A DNA stretch of 38,648 bases. Source: an uncultured Gemmatimonadota bacterium (lineage in GTDB: Bacteria > Gemmatimonadota > Gemmatimonadetes > Gemmatimonadales > GWC2-71-9). The notes beneath the pieces were generated by a model. That model searched no databases, was not told where the DNA came from, and saw only the letters and a list, made by a program, of their open reading frames with translations. Below are positions 1-7,557 of the stretch, one piece after another (the first letter of the stretch is position 1; each line of letters starts with the position of its first letter). The DNA lies in NCBI GenBank assembly GCA_946479805.1, contig CAMLHP010000003.1, positions 1 through 38,648 of the forward strand, written 5' to 3'. Position numbers and translations under genes: made by a program.

Positions 1-22
1 GGGCGTGGGGCGTGGGGCGTGG
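1..22. repeat. Heptamer tandem repeat, GGGCGTG x3
   Basis: Three exact consecutive copies of GGGCGTG at the left edge of the window, ending 4 bases short of the cmk stop codon. In another phase the unit reads GTGGGGC, which fits the RTRRGGC heptamers seen near 13300 and 32350. The array may continue beyond the window edge. No function is assigned. Confidence 0.8.
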
Positions 23-25
23 AGC

Positions 26-742
26 TCAAGGCTTGGGGGTGATGTTCCGGGCGCGGGCTACGATCCAGCCCACCTGTTCGGCGAAGGTCCTGCCCGTCGT
101 GTCGAGCAGCAGGGCGTCGCTGGCCTGGCGGAGGGGAGCCACCGGGCGGGACGAGTCCCTGGCGTCGCGCTCTGCGAGGAGCGCCGCCTCCCTGGCAACC
201 GCTTCGCCATCGTCCGCGTCGCCCCGCTGTGCCAGGCGGCGACGGGCCCGGGCTTCCGGCGTCGCGGTCAGGAATACCTTGAGCTCGGCCTCCGGGAACA
301 CCACGGTCCCGATGTCGCGGCCGTCCACCACTACATTCATCCCCGCCCTGACCATCTCGCGAAGCCTCGAGTTGACCCACTCGCGCACCGCCGGCAGTGC
401 GCTTACCGGGCTGACGTGGCTGGTGACGCGCTCTCCCCTGATCTCGAGGTCGGCTGGCTCACCGGCCAGGTACGCCGCGAACCCGACCCCGTCCGGGTGC
501 AGGGCCAGGCCCAGGTCTTCGGCGGAGCGGAGCATCACCTCGGGATCGAGCGAGAGCGGGTCTCCTTCGGGATCGCCCCTACGCTCCAGTTCGCGCAGTG
601 CCGCGAGGGTCACGCCCCGGTATAGGGCACCAGAATCCAGATGGGAGTACCCCAGTGCCTCGGCCACCGCCCGAGCGGTGCTCGACTTGCCCGATGCCGA
701 CGGACCGTCGATAGCCAGGACGACGCCACCGAGCTCGCTCAC
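26..742 (-). CDS. cmk: Cytidylate kinase
   Basis: CMP/dCMP kinase, cytosolic: transfers phosphate from ATP to CMP or dCMP for nucleic acid precursor supply. The 238-residue length is normal for bacterial Cmk. Visible motifs are the P-loop GPSASGKS (residues 13-20), LDSGALYR (about 36-43) and the DGRDIGTVVFP block (about 139-149) that contacts the nucleotide. A lid-like RAxRR stretch follows the ATATPEA-type segment. The start ATG overlaps the aroA stop by 4 bases (ATGA), so the two are probably translationally coupled; an aroA-cmk pair is common in bacteria. Nothing appears truncated; the stop lies just before the heptamer array at the window edge. Confidence 0.96.
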   Translation of the reverse strand: MSELGGVVLAIDGPSASGKSSTARAVAEALGYSHLDSGALYRGVTLAALRELERRGDPEGDPLSLDPEVMLRSAEDLGLALHPDGVGFAAYLAGEPADLEIRGERVTSHVSPVSALPAVREWVNSRLREMVRAGMNVVVDGRDIGTVVFPEAELKVFLTATPEARARRRLAQRGDADDGEAVAREAALLAERDARDSSRPVAPLRQASDALLLDTTGRTFAEQVGWIVARARNITPKP

Positions 743-1998
743 TGGTGGATGTCCCGAAGAACTTCCGCGAACCCCGGGAAGCTCACATCGGCGCAGCCGG
801 GATCGTCGATTGTCACCCTGGCCCCGCGCACGGTGCCGAGCACCCCGAACGCCATCGCGATCCGATGGTCTCCCGCCGTAATGACCCTGCCCCGAGGAGG
901 ATTATCGGTTCCCTCCACCAGCAGGTCTTCGCCCTGGACTTCGGCGCGGCCGCCAGTGGCCCGGATGTTTTCGGCAATCAGGGTGAGGCGGTCGCTCTCC
1001 TTGACTCGCAGCTCGCCCACATGACGAAAGGTGGTCACACCCGTGGCGCGTGACGCCAGAACGGCAAGCATCGGCACTTCATCCACCAGGGACGGAATCT
1101 CCCCGGCGGCGACCTCAGTGGCATTCAAGGCACCGGGACGCACCACCAGGGTACCAGTGGGCTCGCCCCACGACTCGGCCACATCCTGAAGTGCAACTGC
1201 GGCTCCCATTCGCTCGAGCACACTGACGAAGCCGATCCGGGTGGGATTGATGCAGACACCGGGCAGCACCAGTTCGCCCTTGTCGGCCAGCAGCGCGGCA
1301 CCGATCAGGAAGGCTGCTGACGAAGGATCTGCCGGCACTTCGGCATCGATGGGCACGAGCCGTCCGTCGGCCTCGAACTCGATGCGGCCGCGGCGCTCGG
1401 CCACGGTGTAGCCCATGGCGCGGAGCAGCCGCTCGGTGTGGTCTCGCGATCTCCCGCCGGGCTCACGCAGTGACACCGCAACGCCGCCCGCCAGGCCTGC
1501 AAGAAGGAGCGAGGTCTTGATCTGGGCGCTGGAGACCGGCAGGTCCCACCGGAGCGGCCTCAGCGTGCCGCCGCGGATTGAAAAGGGCAGCTGGTCAGCC
1601 TCGGCGGGCTCAGTGCGAGCGCCCATGAGCGAAAGCGGCTGGGTGACGCGCCGCATGGGCCGGCGGCGGAGCGATGCGTCACCGGTGAGGTGAGCGGTGA
1701 ACCGATGAGCGGCGAGGAGTCCCAGGAGCAGGCGAGCGGTGGTGCCAGCGTTGCCGCAGTTGAGCCGCGCTTTCGGCGCCAGCAGCCGGCCCCTGCCCTT
1801 GACGGTCACGGTGCCGTCGGCACGCACGGCGGTGATCTCGGCACCGAGTTGCCTCAGCACCCTGGCGGTTGAGCGCGCATCGAGCGAAGCGAGGGGCCGC
1901 CGGACCCGGGATTCGCCGCGGGTCATGGCCGCGAGCATCAGCAGCCGATGCGTGATGCTCTTGTCGCCAGGCACTCGCACCGAGCCTCCCACTCTCAT
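739..1998 (-). CDS. aroA: 3-phosphoshikimate 1-carboxyvinyltransferase (EPSP synthase)
   Basis: Sixth step of the shikimate pathway: condenses shikimate-3-phosphate with phosphoenolpyruvate. The 419 residues cover the complete two-domain inside-out barrel. Family motifs are intact: GDKSITHR (11-18, with the PEP-binding Lys13), GNAGTTAR (82-89), SAQIK (157-161), the catalytic DE pair in VDEVPM (306-307), RVKESDR (331-337) and DHRIAMAF (377-384). The start ATG at 1998 is chosen because GGGAGGG lies a few bases upstream and the N-terminus begins directly with the first barrel strand. It is first in an aroA-cmk operon and diverges from the response-regulator operon; a possible promoter lies at 2046-2074. 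Confidence 0.97.
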   Translation of the reverse strand: MRVGGSVRVPGDKSITHRLLMLAAMTRGESRVRRPLASLDARSTARVLRQLGAEITAVRADGTVTVKGRGRLLAPKARLNCGNAGTTARLLLGLLAAHRFTAHLTGDASLRRRPMRRVTQPLSLMGARTEPAEADQLPFSIRGGTLRPLRWDLPVSSAQIKTSLLLAGLAGGVAVSLREPGGRSRDHTERLLRAMGYTVAERRGRIEFEADGRLVPIDAEVPADPSSAAFLIGAALLADKGELVLPGVCINPTRIGFVSVLERMGAAVALQDVAESWGEPTGTLVVRPGALNATEVAAGEIPSLVDEVPMLAVLASRATGVTTFRHVGELRVKESDRLTLIAENIRATGGRAEVQGEDLLVEGTDNPPRGRVITAGDHRIAMAFGVLGTVRGARVTIDDPGCADVSFPGFAEVLRDIHQ

Positions 1999-2045
1999 GC
2001 CGGCCCTCCCGAAAACGCCGCCCGCGTTGCCTATAGGGTCGCAGG

Positions 2046-2074
2046 ATTGTAGTTATTGACCACCGCCATCACAA
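2046..2074 (-). promoter_or_regulatory. Possible sigma70-type promoter for aroA-cmk
   Basis: On the minus strand, TTGTGA (2074-2069), a 17-base spacer and TACAAT (2051-2046) give a fair -35/-10 pair. It sits in the 86-base divergent gap about 48 bases upstream of the aroA ATG. It is a sequence match only, and the -35 box is weak. Confidence 0.4.
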
Positions 2075-2084
2075 CGGAGCCCAT

Positions 2085-2459
2085 GTGGCGACGATTCTCA
2101 TCGTCGAGGACAGCCCGGACAACATGAAGCTCTTCCGGACGGTGCTGTCCCTCAGGGGGCACACCGTGGTGCCGCTCACGGGCGGCGACAACCTGATGGA
2201 GGCGCTGGACCAGCACCAGCCCGACCTGGTCCTGATGGACATCCAGCTGCCGGGGCGGGACGGCTTCGCGCTGCTGAAGGACGTGCGCGCCTCAAAGGCG
2301 CATACCGCACTGCCGGTGCTGGCGCTTACCGCCCACGCGATGGCGGGAGACAAGGAAAAGGCCCAGGCGGCGGGGTTCGATGGATACATCACCAAGCCCA
2401 TAGACGTACGCACCTTTGCCGGCGAGATCGAGTCGGCGCTGCCAACCCGGCCATCATGA
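2085..2459 (+). CDS. Stand-alone response regulator receiver protein (CheY/DivK type)
   Basis: A single receiver domain of 124 residues with no output domain, so it is expected to act by protein-protein contact after phosphorylation by a histidine kinase. All hallmarks are present: acidic pair E8/D9, phospho-acceptor D52 in VLMDIQLPG, T82 in LALTAHA and K104 in ITKP. The TAHAMAGDKEKAQAAGFDGYI stretch resembles DivK and receiver modules of hybrid kinases more than CheY. The start is GTG at 2085, preceded by CGGAG with 5-base spacing; the overlapping ATG at 2083 is out of frame. The stop overlaps the next gene by 4 bases. No kinase is nearby, so the partner is unknown. Confidence 0.9.
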   Translation: MATILIVEDSPDNMKLFRTVLSLRGHTVVPLTGGDNLMEALDQHQPDLVLMDIQLPGRDGFALLKDVRASKAHTALPVLALTAHAMAGDKEKAQAAGFDGYITKPIDVRTFAGEIESALPTRPS

Positions 2460-2962
2460 CGACGCCCCCGCCATCAGGCCCATCGACGCCAGAGAAGAAG
2501 GCGCTGCTGGAGGCATATGAGCAGGCGCTCAAGCCATCCCAGCCAGCGGAACCTCCTCCCCGCCCACCCCGGAGCGGCAGCGGGCTCCATCCCCTCACAC
2601 TGGTTGCCGTCGCTGCGCTGGTTGCACTCGCGGGGTGGCTGGCGATTGCCAGGCCCGGATTCGTGTTCGAGCGCGGCGCACCCAGCGAGCCGCGTGCGGT
2701 GCGCGACGCCAGCCTCCGGCTGGCCATGGCGATGCAGTTCCAGCGGGTCCAGCGCTACCGGGACAGCACCGGTGCGCTGCCTGAGCGACTGACAGACGTG
2801 GGACCTGTGGTCTCCGCGATCCGCTACGAGCCGATTCCGCCTGACCAGTTCACGCTGGTGGGCGAGAACGGTGATGTGGTGCTCACCCTGAGATCAGACG
2901 ATGTGCTGCGGGACTTCGTGGGGACCGCCTATCAGGTCCTCGAAACGCGGGGGGCACGATGA
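2456..2962 (+). CDS. Single-helix membrane protein with extracytoplasmic C-terminal domain, unknown function
   Basis: 168 residues. The first ~43 are hydrophilic and rich in Pro and Ser. One hydrophobic helix follows (about 44-64, LHPLTLVAVAALVALAGWLA), then a roughly 100-residue soluble domain (MQFQRVQRYRDSTGALPERL...YEPIPPDQFTLVGENGDVVLTL) that is probably outside the membrane. The RYRDSTGALPERLTDVG pattern resembles the segment after the N-terminal helix in type II pseudopilins and type IV minor pilins, but there is no prepilin cleavage motif. It is overlapped by 4 bases on both sides, between the response regulator and a pilin-like gene, which suggests a shared role. I do not recognise a named family. 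Confidence 0.75.
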   Translation: MTTPPPSGPSTPEKKALLEAYEQALKPSQPAEPPPRPPRSGSGLHPLTLVAVAALVALAGWLAIARPGFVFERGAPSEPRAVRDASLRLAMAMQFQRVQRYRDSTGALPERLTDVGPVVSAIRYEPIPPDQFTLVGENGDVVLTLRSDDVLRDFVGTAYQVLETRGAR

Positions 2963-3411
2963 AGCGCCGTGGATTCACCATCATCGAGCTGCTGGTCGTG
3001 TTCGTGGTGCTGGCGATCCTCGCCAGCATCGCGGTCCTCAAGTACATCGACCTCCGCAACCACGCCATCGTCGCCAATGTCCAGTCTGAGCTGAACGCGG
3101 TGCGGCTGGCGGCATACAACTACTGGGCCGACAAGAGCACCTTCCCGCCCGACGCCGGCCCAGGTGTGGTTCCCGCCGGGATGGCGCCATACCTCACCAA
3201 CAGCAGCTTCACCGGACCGCAGTACACGCTCGACTGGGAGAATTTCCAGGGCGGCGGACCCAGTGGCGGCATGCAGGTGGGCATCGTGGTGACCTCGCCC
3301 GACGCGGGCCTCATGGCATTGCTCTCGCGCCGGGCCGCGGGAGGCCTGCCCTACTTCGCGGTGGGCAATACTGTGGTGTTCATGATTGTGGGTCCGGACG
3401 GGGTGATGTAG
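2959..3411 (+). CDS. Type IV pilin / type II pseudopilin-like protein
   Basis: 150 residues with a clear class III signal. The basic leader MKRRG is followed by FTIIELL, so prepilin peptidase should cut after Gly5, leaving Phe at +1 and the conserved Glu at +5 of the mature protein. A hydrophobic helix (about 6-27) continues into an amphipathic helix (SELNAVRLAAYNYW), the standard pilin spine. The C-terminal ~85 residues form a small domain (FPPDAGPGVVPAGMAPYL...YTLDWENFQGG) seen in short GspG/GspH-like proteins. No cysteine pair is present. It is the last gene of a three-gene coupled operon; no other secretion or pilus machinery lies in the window, so assembly partners must be elsewhere. Confidence 0.85.
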   Translation: MKRRGFTIIELLVVFVVLAILASIAVLKYIDLRNHAIVANVQSELNAVRLAAYNYWADKSTFPPDAGPGVVPAGMAPYLTNSSFTGPQYTLDWENFQGGGPSGGMQVGIVVTSPDAGLMALLSRRAAGGLPYFAVGNTVVFMIVGPDGVM

Positions 3412-3414
3412 GGG

Positions 3415-3477
3415 GTAGAAGAGGTGGAAGAGGTAGAAGAGGTGGAAGAGGTAGAAGAGGTAGAAGAGGTGCTAGAG
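3415..3477. repeat. Nonamer tandem repeat, GTRGAAGAG x6 plus one degenerate copy
   Basis: Six 9-base units alternate GTAGAAGAG and GTGGAAGAG from 3415 to 3468. A degraded seventh unit (GTGCTAGAG) follows. The array starts 4 bases after the pilin stop codon and lies between convergent genes (pilin and glgX). The plus strand is almost all purine apart from one T per unit. Confidence 0.95.
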
Positions 3478-3515
3478 GGGGAAGTTGGGTTAGTCGAGGC
3501 AAGGCGCATGAGCGT

Positions 3516-5663
3516 TCAAACCTTCCACGTATACAACACCGCACAATAGGGCGGTATTTCCTGCACGTCACCATCTACCGCAGCCGCTTCAACGCTCGCC
3601 CGCGCCGCGTGCAGCGTTTCCTCCCACCACCCTTCCTCGTGCGGCCGCGGCAAGGTCACCGTGAGCGGCGATTCGGCATTGTTGAGCGCGAGCAGGGCGG
3701 TTTCTGCCGGCCCGCCGCCACCCGCGTCCTGATGCAGCAGCACCACCAGCGTCTTTCCATCAGGATCCTGCCACTCGCCCTCCGTCATGGGGCTGCCGTC
3801 GGCCTTGAGCCAGGCGAATGGCATGGTGTCATGGGCCTCGGGCTCGGCGGGTTCGACGTCGGCCGAGTGCTTCCGGTGTGGCGGTTCGAAGCGGGTCCGG
3901 CGGAACACCGAATTGCCCGCCCGCACTTCCATGGCCCGGCAAACGAACTCGAGAAACGCCTGGTTCTCCGGCGACGGGGTCCACTGCACCCACGACAGCG
4001 GCCCATCCTGGCAGTAGGCGTTGTTGTTGCCCTCCTGGGTGCGGCCCAGTTCGTCTCCATGGGCCAGCATCGGCACACCCTGGGAACACGCCAGGCTCAG
4101 AATCATTGACCGTCGCACCCGGTCGCGCAGGCTCCTGATCGACGGGTCGGCGGTTGGTCCCTCAACACCCCAGTTCCGGCTCCAGTTCTGGTCGGTCCCG
4201 TCGCGGTTGTTCTCGCCGTTGGCCTCGTTGTGCTTGTGTTCGTAGCTCACCAGGTCCGCAAGCGTGAATCCGTCATGGCAGGTGATGTAGTTGACGCTGG
4301 CCTGGGGCGTCCGTGGATCTGCCTGGAACAAGTCGGCGCTCCCGGCCAGGCGGGAAGCGAACTCGTCGGCCTGCCCGCCGATGCCCTGCCAGAAGCGCCG
4401 AATGCTGTCGCGATAAGCGCCATTCCATTCGCTCCAGCCGAGCGGAAATCCCCCCAGCCGGAAGCCACCGGGGCCGAGGTCCCACGGCTCGGCTATGAGC
4501 TTGCAACCGCGCAGCACGGGATCGTGCCGCACAGCTTCGAAGAATCCGACAGCAGGATCAAAGTCACCCCACGCGTTCCGCCCCAGCGTTACCGCAAGGT
4601 CGAACCTGAATCCATCCACATGCATCTCGGTGGCCCAGTAGCGAAGGCTGGCCAGCACGAGCTCGAGCGCCAGCGGGTCGGACAGGTTCAGGGTGTTGCC
4701 GGTGCCGGTGAAGTCGATGTAGTGGCCGGCGTGCTCCAGGCCAAGGCGGTAGAAGGCGGCGTTGTCGATCCCGCGGAAGGACATCACGCCGCCCCGGTCG
4801 CCGCCTTCCGCGGTGTGGTTGTACACCACGTCGAGATATACCTCGAGGCCGCACGAATGCAGGCGGCGAACCATCTCCTTGAACTCGCCCACCTGCCTGC
4901 CGTCGGCTCCAGTGGCGAGGCGGGCGTCGGGCGCGAAATAGCCGATAGTGCTGTAGCCCCAGTAGTTGGGCAGACCCAGCTCGACCAAGTGGTGCTCGAC
5001 CCCCATGTGGTGCACCGGCAGGAGCTGCACCGCCGTGACCCCCAGCTTGAGCAGATGGTCCAGGACCGGATCCGCCGTCAGGCCCAGATAGGTGCCGCGC
5101 TCGTGCTCCGGCACGCCGGGATGCTGCATGGTCATCCCCCTGACATGGCACTCGTAGATCACGGTGTTGGCCCAGGACTGGTCGGGCCGGCGGTCACCCT
5201 GCCAGTCGAACGCCGGATCTATCACGATGCTGCGCGGCAGGTACGGCGCCGAATCGTCAGCGTTCGCGACAAGGGTCCCGTCCTCCCTGCGCATGGCGTC
5301 CGCCAGCACGGGATGCCATGCCACCGGACCACTTATGGCGCGGGCAGCCGGATCGAGAAGCAGCTTGGCGGGATTGCAGCGATGGCCGGCGGCAGGGTCG
5401 AACTGGCCGTGCACCCTGTAACCGTAATGCTGCCCCGCGGGGACGCCGGGCACGGAGGCGGTCCAGCGGCCTTCGGGGGACACTACGAGGTCCAGCCGGC
5501 GCTGCTCCGGGCCGCGCGGTCCAGGCTCAAAGAAGATCAGCTCCACCCGCGTGGCGCAGGGCGCGTCCAGGACGAAAGTGGTGGCCCCAGGTGCCCAGAG
5601 TGCACCCGGAGCCAGCATGGCCTGGGGCGTGCAAGGACTGGGTGCCGCTGCCGGATCCGTCAT
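3516..5663 (-). CDS. glgX: Glycogen debranching enzyme GlgX (GH13)
   Basis: Isoamylase-type enzyme that hydrolyses alpha-1,6 branches of phosphorylase-limited glycogen. 715 residues. An N-terminal CBM48-like domain occupies about 15-110, and a GH13 barrel follows. Conserved regions: DVVYNH (278-283), GFRFDLA (351-357) with nucleophile Asp355, LIAEPWD with acid/base Glu392, and ITCHDGF with the transition-state Asp464. The SYEHKHNEANGENNRDG segment after region IV is typical of GlgX/TreX. A C-terminal beta domain ends the protein. The start ATG has a GGAG upstream. It is divergent from the GH15 and otsAB genes, which suggests a glycogen/trehalose locus. TreX-like trehalose-pathway activity is the main alternative, but treY and treZ are not in the window. 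Confidence 0.95.
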   Translation of the reverse strand: MTDPAAAPSPCTPQAMLAPGALWAPGATTFVLDAPCATRVELIFFEPGPRGPEQRRLDLVVSPEGRWTASVPGVPAGQHYGYRVHGQFDPAAGHRCNPAKLLLDPAARAISGPVAWHPVLADAMRREDGTLVANADDSAPYLPRSIVIDPAFDWQGDRRPDQSWANTVIYECHVRGMTMQHPGVPEHERGTYLGLTADPVLDHLLKLGVTAVQLLPVHHMGVEHHLVELGLPNYWGYSTIGYFAPDARLATGADGRQVGEFKEMVRRLHSCGLEVYLDVVYNHTAEGGDRGGVMSFRGIDNAAFYRLGLEHAGHYIDFTGTGNTLNLSDPLALELVLASLRYWATEMHVDGFRFDLAVTLGRNAWGDFDPAVGFFEAVRHDPVLRGCKLIAEPWDLGPGGFRLGGFPLGWSEWNGAYRDSIRRFWQGIGGQADEFASRLAGSADLFQADPRTPQASVNYITCHDGFTLADLVSYEHKHNEANGENNRDGTDQNWSRNWGVEGPTADPSIRSLRDRVRRSMILSLACSQGVPMLAHGDELGRTQEGNNNAYCQDGPLSWVQWTPSPENQAFLEFVCRAMEVRAGNSVFRRTRFEPPHRKHSADVEPAEPEAHDTMPFAWLKADGSPMTEGEWQDPDGKTLVVLLHQDAGGGGPAETALLALNNAESPLTVTLPRPHEEGWWEETLHAARASVEAAAVDGDVQEIPPYCAVLYTWKV

Positions 5664-5751
5664 CGATCTCCGTGGGGGGGAAACCGGGGAAACTAGTCAC
5701 CCACGGTGGCAAGGGTTGCATCCGGCCACGTCGCTAGGTAGCTGTAACTGC

Positions 5752-7557
5752 ATGAACGAACCGCCAAACCACCAGACGCTCAATCACGCCGCCTATGGAA
5801 ATGGGCGCGTGCTTTCCCTCGTTGCACCCACCAGCGCCATCGAATGGCTCTGCATGCCGCGCTTCGATTCACCATCAGTCTTTGCGCGGCTGCTCGACGT
5901 CGAGAAGGGTGGCACCTTTCGCATCGACCATGCGTCGGGGCCCTGCACCGGCCAGATGGGCTACGTCAAGAACACCAATGTGGTGCGCACCGTATTCGAG
6001 CGGGGCGAGGAGCGCTGGGAGGTCATCGACTTCGCTCCCCGCATCCCTGCCGGACTCGGTGTGAGGGTGCCGATCGAAATCGCGCGGCTGGTGCGGCCGC
6101 TCGCCGGCGAGCCTCGGCTGGTGGTGGAGTTCGACCCCCGGCCCGATTATGGCCGCGCGGCCCCCCGAATCCGGCAGACCACGAACGGGCTCTCGGTGGC
6201 AGGCTTTGGCACGCCGCTCCACCTCGCGACCAGCGTCCCGACTCCCTACATCGCGAGCCGCACCCCGTTCGTGCTGACGCGGCCCCACTGGTTCGTGCTG
6301 TCGCACGGCACCCGGGATTCGCTTCCCACGCTGGCCAGCGTCAAGCATGACCTCGAGCGGACCATCGCAGGGTGGCGGCAGTGGGCCCGGTCATGTGCCC
6401 TGCCCTTCTTCGCGCCCGAGCTGGTTCTCCGGTCTGCGCTCTGCCTCAAGCTGCACGCATATCACGACACCGGGGCGATCGTCGCCGCCACCACCACCAG
6501 CATTCCCGAGGCGATGGGCACGCCCCGCACCTGGGATTATCGCTACTGCTGGCTGCGCGACTCCGCTTTCATAGTGGAGGCGCTGCGCCGGCTGGCGCAG
6601 CTCTGGGAGGGTGAGCAGTTCATCCGATACCTGCGCGATGTCGCCGAGAGCGCGCCGCTGCAGCCCTGTTACGGCATCGGAGGCGAACGCGAACTCCACG
6701 AAGTGATGCTCCCGCACCTCGCCGGCTTCAATGGCAACGGTTACGTCCGGATAGGCAACGCCGCATTCGTCCAGCGCCAGCACGACCTCTGGGGCGAGCT
6801 CATCCTGTGCCTTGAGACCCTGCTCACCGACCAGCGCATCGTGCACGACGAAGCCGACGGCTACTACCCGTTGATCCGCAGGCTGGTGGAGGAGGCCATA
6901 GCAGCCGCGCCGCTCCCCGACACCAGCATCTGGGAGTTCCGCAGCATTCTCAAGAACTACACCTTTTCGCGTGCAATGTGCTGGGTGGCGATCCAGCGAG
7001 GCGCGACGCTGGCGGAGCGGTTTGGCGACTGGGAAACCGCCCGCCGCTGGCATGGAATAGCAAACCAGGAGCAGCAGACCATTCTGAAGCACGGCTACAG
7101 CACCGATCAGGGCTACTTCACCCAGGCGCTCGACGGTGTCCATCCCGACGCATCGGCGCTGCTGCTCCCCACCATCGGGCTGGTGGACGCCCGCGACCCG
7201 CGGTTCGCCTCTACGGTCGAATCCTACCAGCGGCTACTGGTGAGCAACGGGCTGATGATGCGATATCGCAACGAGGACGACTTCGGCGATACTACCAGTG
7301 CCTTCACCATCTGCTCGTTCTGGTGGGCCGAGGCACTCGCGCTGGCCGGCCGGCTGGATGAAGCGATAGAGGTCTTTGACCGCGTCGCAAAGTATGCCAA
7401 TCCGGTCGGTCTCTTCTCGGAGGACATTGACCCCGCCTCCGGCATGCTGCTGGGCAACTTCCCCCAGGCCTACACCCACGTAGGGCTGATTCACGCAGCA
7501 ATGACGATCAGCGAGTTCCTCGAGGTCCGGGACGGCCGCGTCCGGGCCTGGACATGA
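5752..7557 (+). CDS. GH15 family glucoamylase/trehalase-like glycosidase
   Basis: 601 residues from ATG 5752. A much longer in-frame reading to 5551 is rejected because it would run across the start of glgX, and the GH15 N-terminus (AIEWLCMPRFDSPSVFARLLD, ~29-49) begins shortly after Met 5752. An N-terminal beta-sandwich (about 1-215) precedes the (alpha/alpha)6 barrel. Barrel motifs: TWDYRYCWLRDSAF (260-273), LPHLAGFNGNGYVRIGNAA (~320-338), SIWEFR with likely acid Glu395, and LFSEDIDPASG...LGNFPQAYTHVGLI near the C-terminus with the probable second carboxylate. This architecture matches bacterial GH15 proteins that include mycobacterial-type trehalases as well as glucoamylases; the adjoining otsAB makes trehalase plausible. 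The stop overlaps otsAB by 4 bases. No clear Shine-Dalgarno is visible. Confidence 0.9.
   Translation: MNEPPNHQTLNHAAYGNGRVLSLVAPTSAIEWLCMPRFDSPSVFARLLDVEKGGTFRIDHASGPCTGQMGYVKNTNVVRTVFERGEERWEVIDFAPRIPAGLGVRVPIEIARLVRPLAGEPRLVVEFDPRPDYGRAAPRIRQTTNGLSVAGFGTPLHLATSVPTPYIASRTPFVLTRPHWFVLSHGTRDSLPTLASVKHDLERTIAGWRQWARSCALPFFAPELVLRSALCLKLHAYHDTGAIVAATTTSIPEAMGTPRTWDYRYCWLRDSAFIVEALRRLAQLWEGEQFIRYLRDVAESAPLQPCYGIGGERELHEVMLPHLAGFNGNGYVRIGNAAFVQRQHDLWGELILCLETLLTDQRIVHDEADGYYPLIRRLVEEAIAAAPLPDTSIWEFRSILKNYTFSRAMCWVAIQRGATLAERFGDWETARRWHGIANQEQQTILKHGYSTDQGYFTQALDGVHPDASALLLPTIGLVDARDPRFASTVESYQRLLVSNGLMMRYRNEDDFGDTTSAFTICSFWWAEALALAGRLDEAIEVFDRVAKYANPVGLFSEDIDPASGMLLGNFPQAYTHVGLIHAAMTISEFLEVRDGRVRAWT

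Noticed and set aside
2027..2055. TTGCCT-N17-TAGTTA as a plus-strand promoter for the response regulator
   Set aside because: The -10 lacks the conserved final T and matches poorly, too weak to list.
3415..3477. Nonamer array as a possible CRISPR
   Set aside because: Units are directly adjacent with no spacers and only 9 bases long; no cas genes are in the window.
5551..5751. In-frame extension of the GH15 gene to 5551
   Set aside because: It would overlap the glgX start and adds 67 residues with no GH15 character. ATG 5752 fits the family N-terminus.
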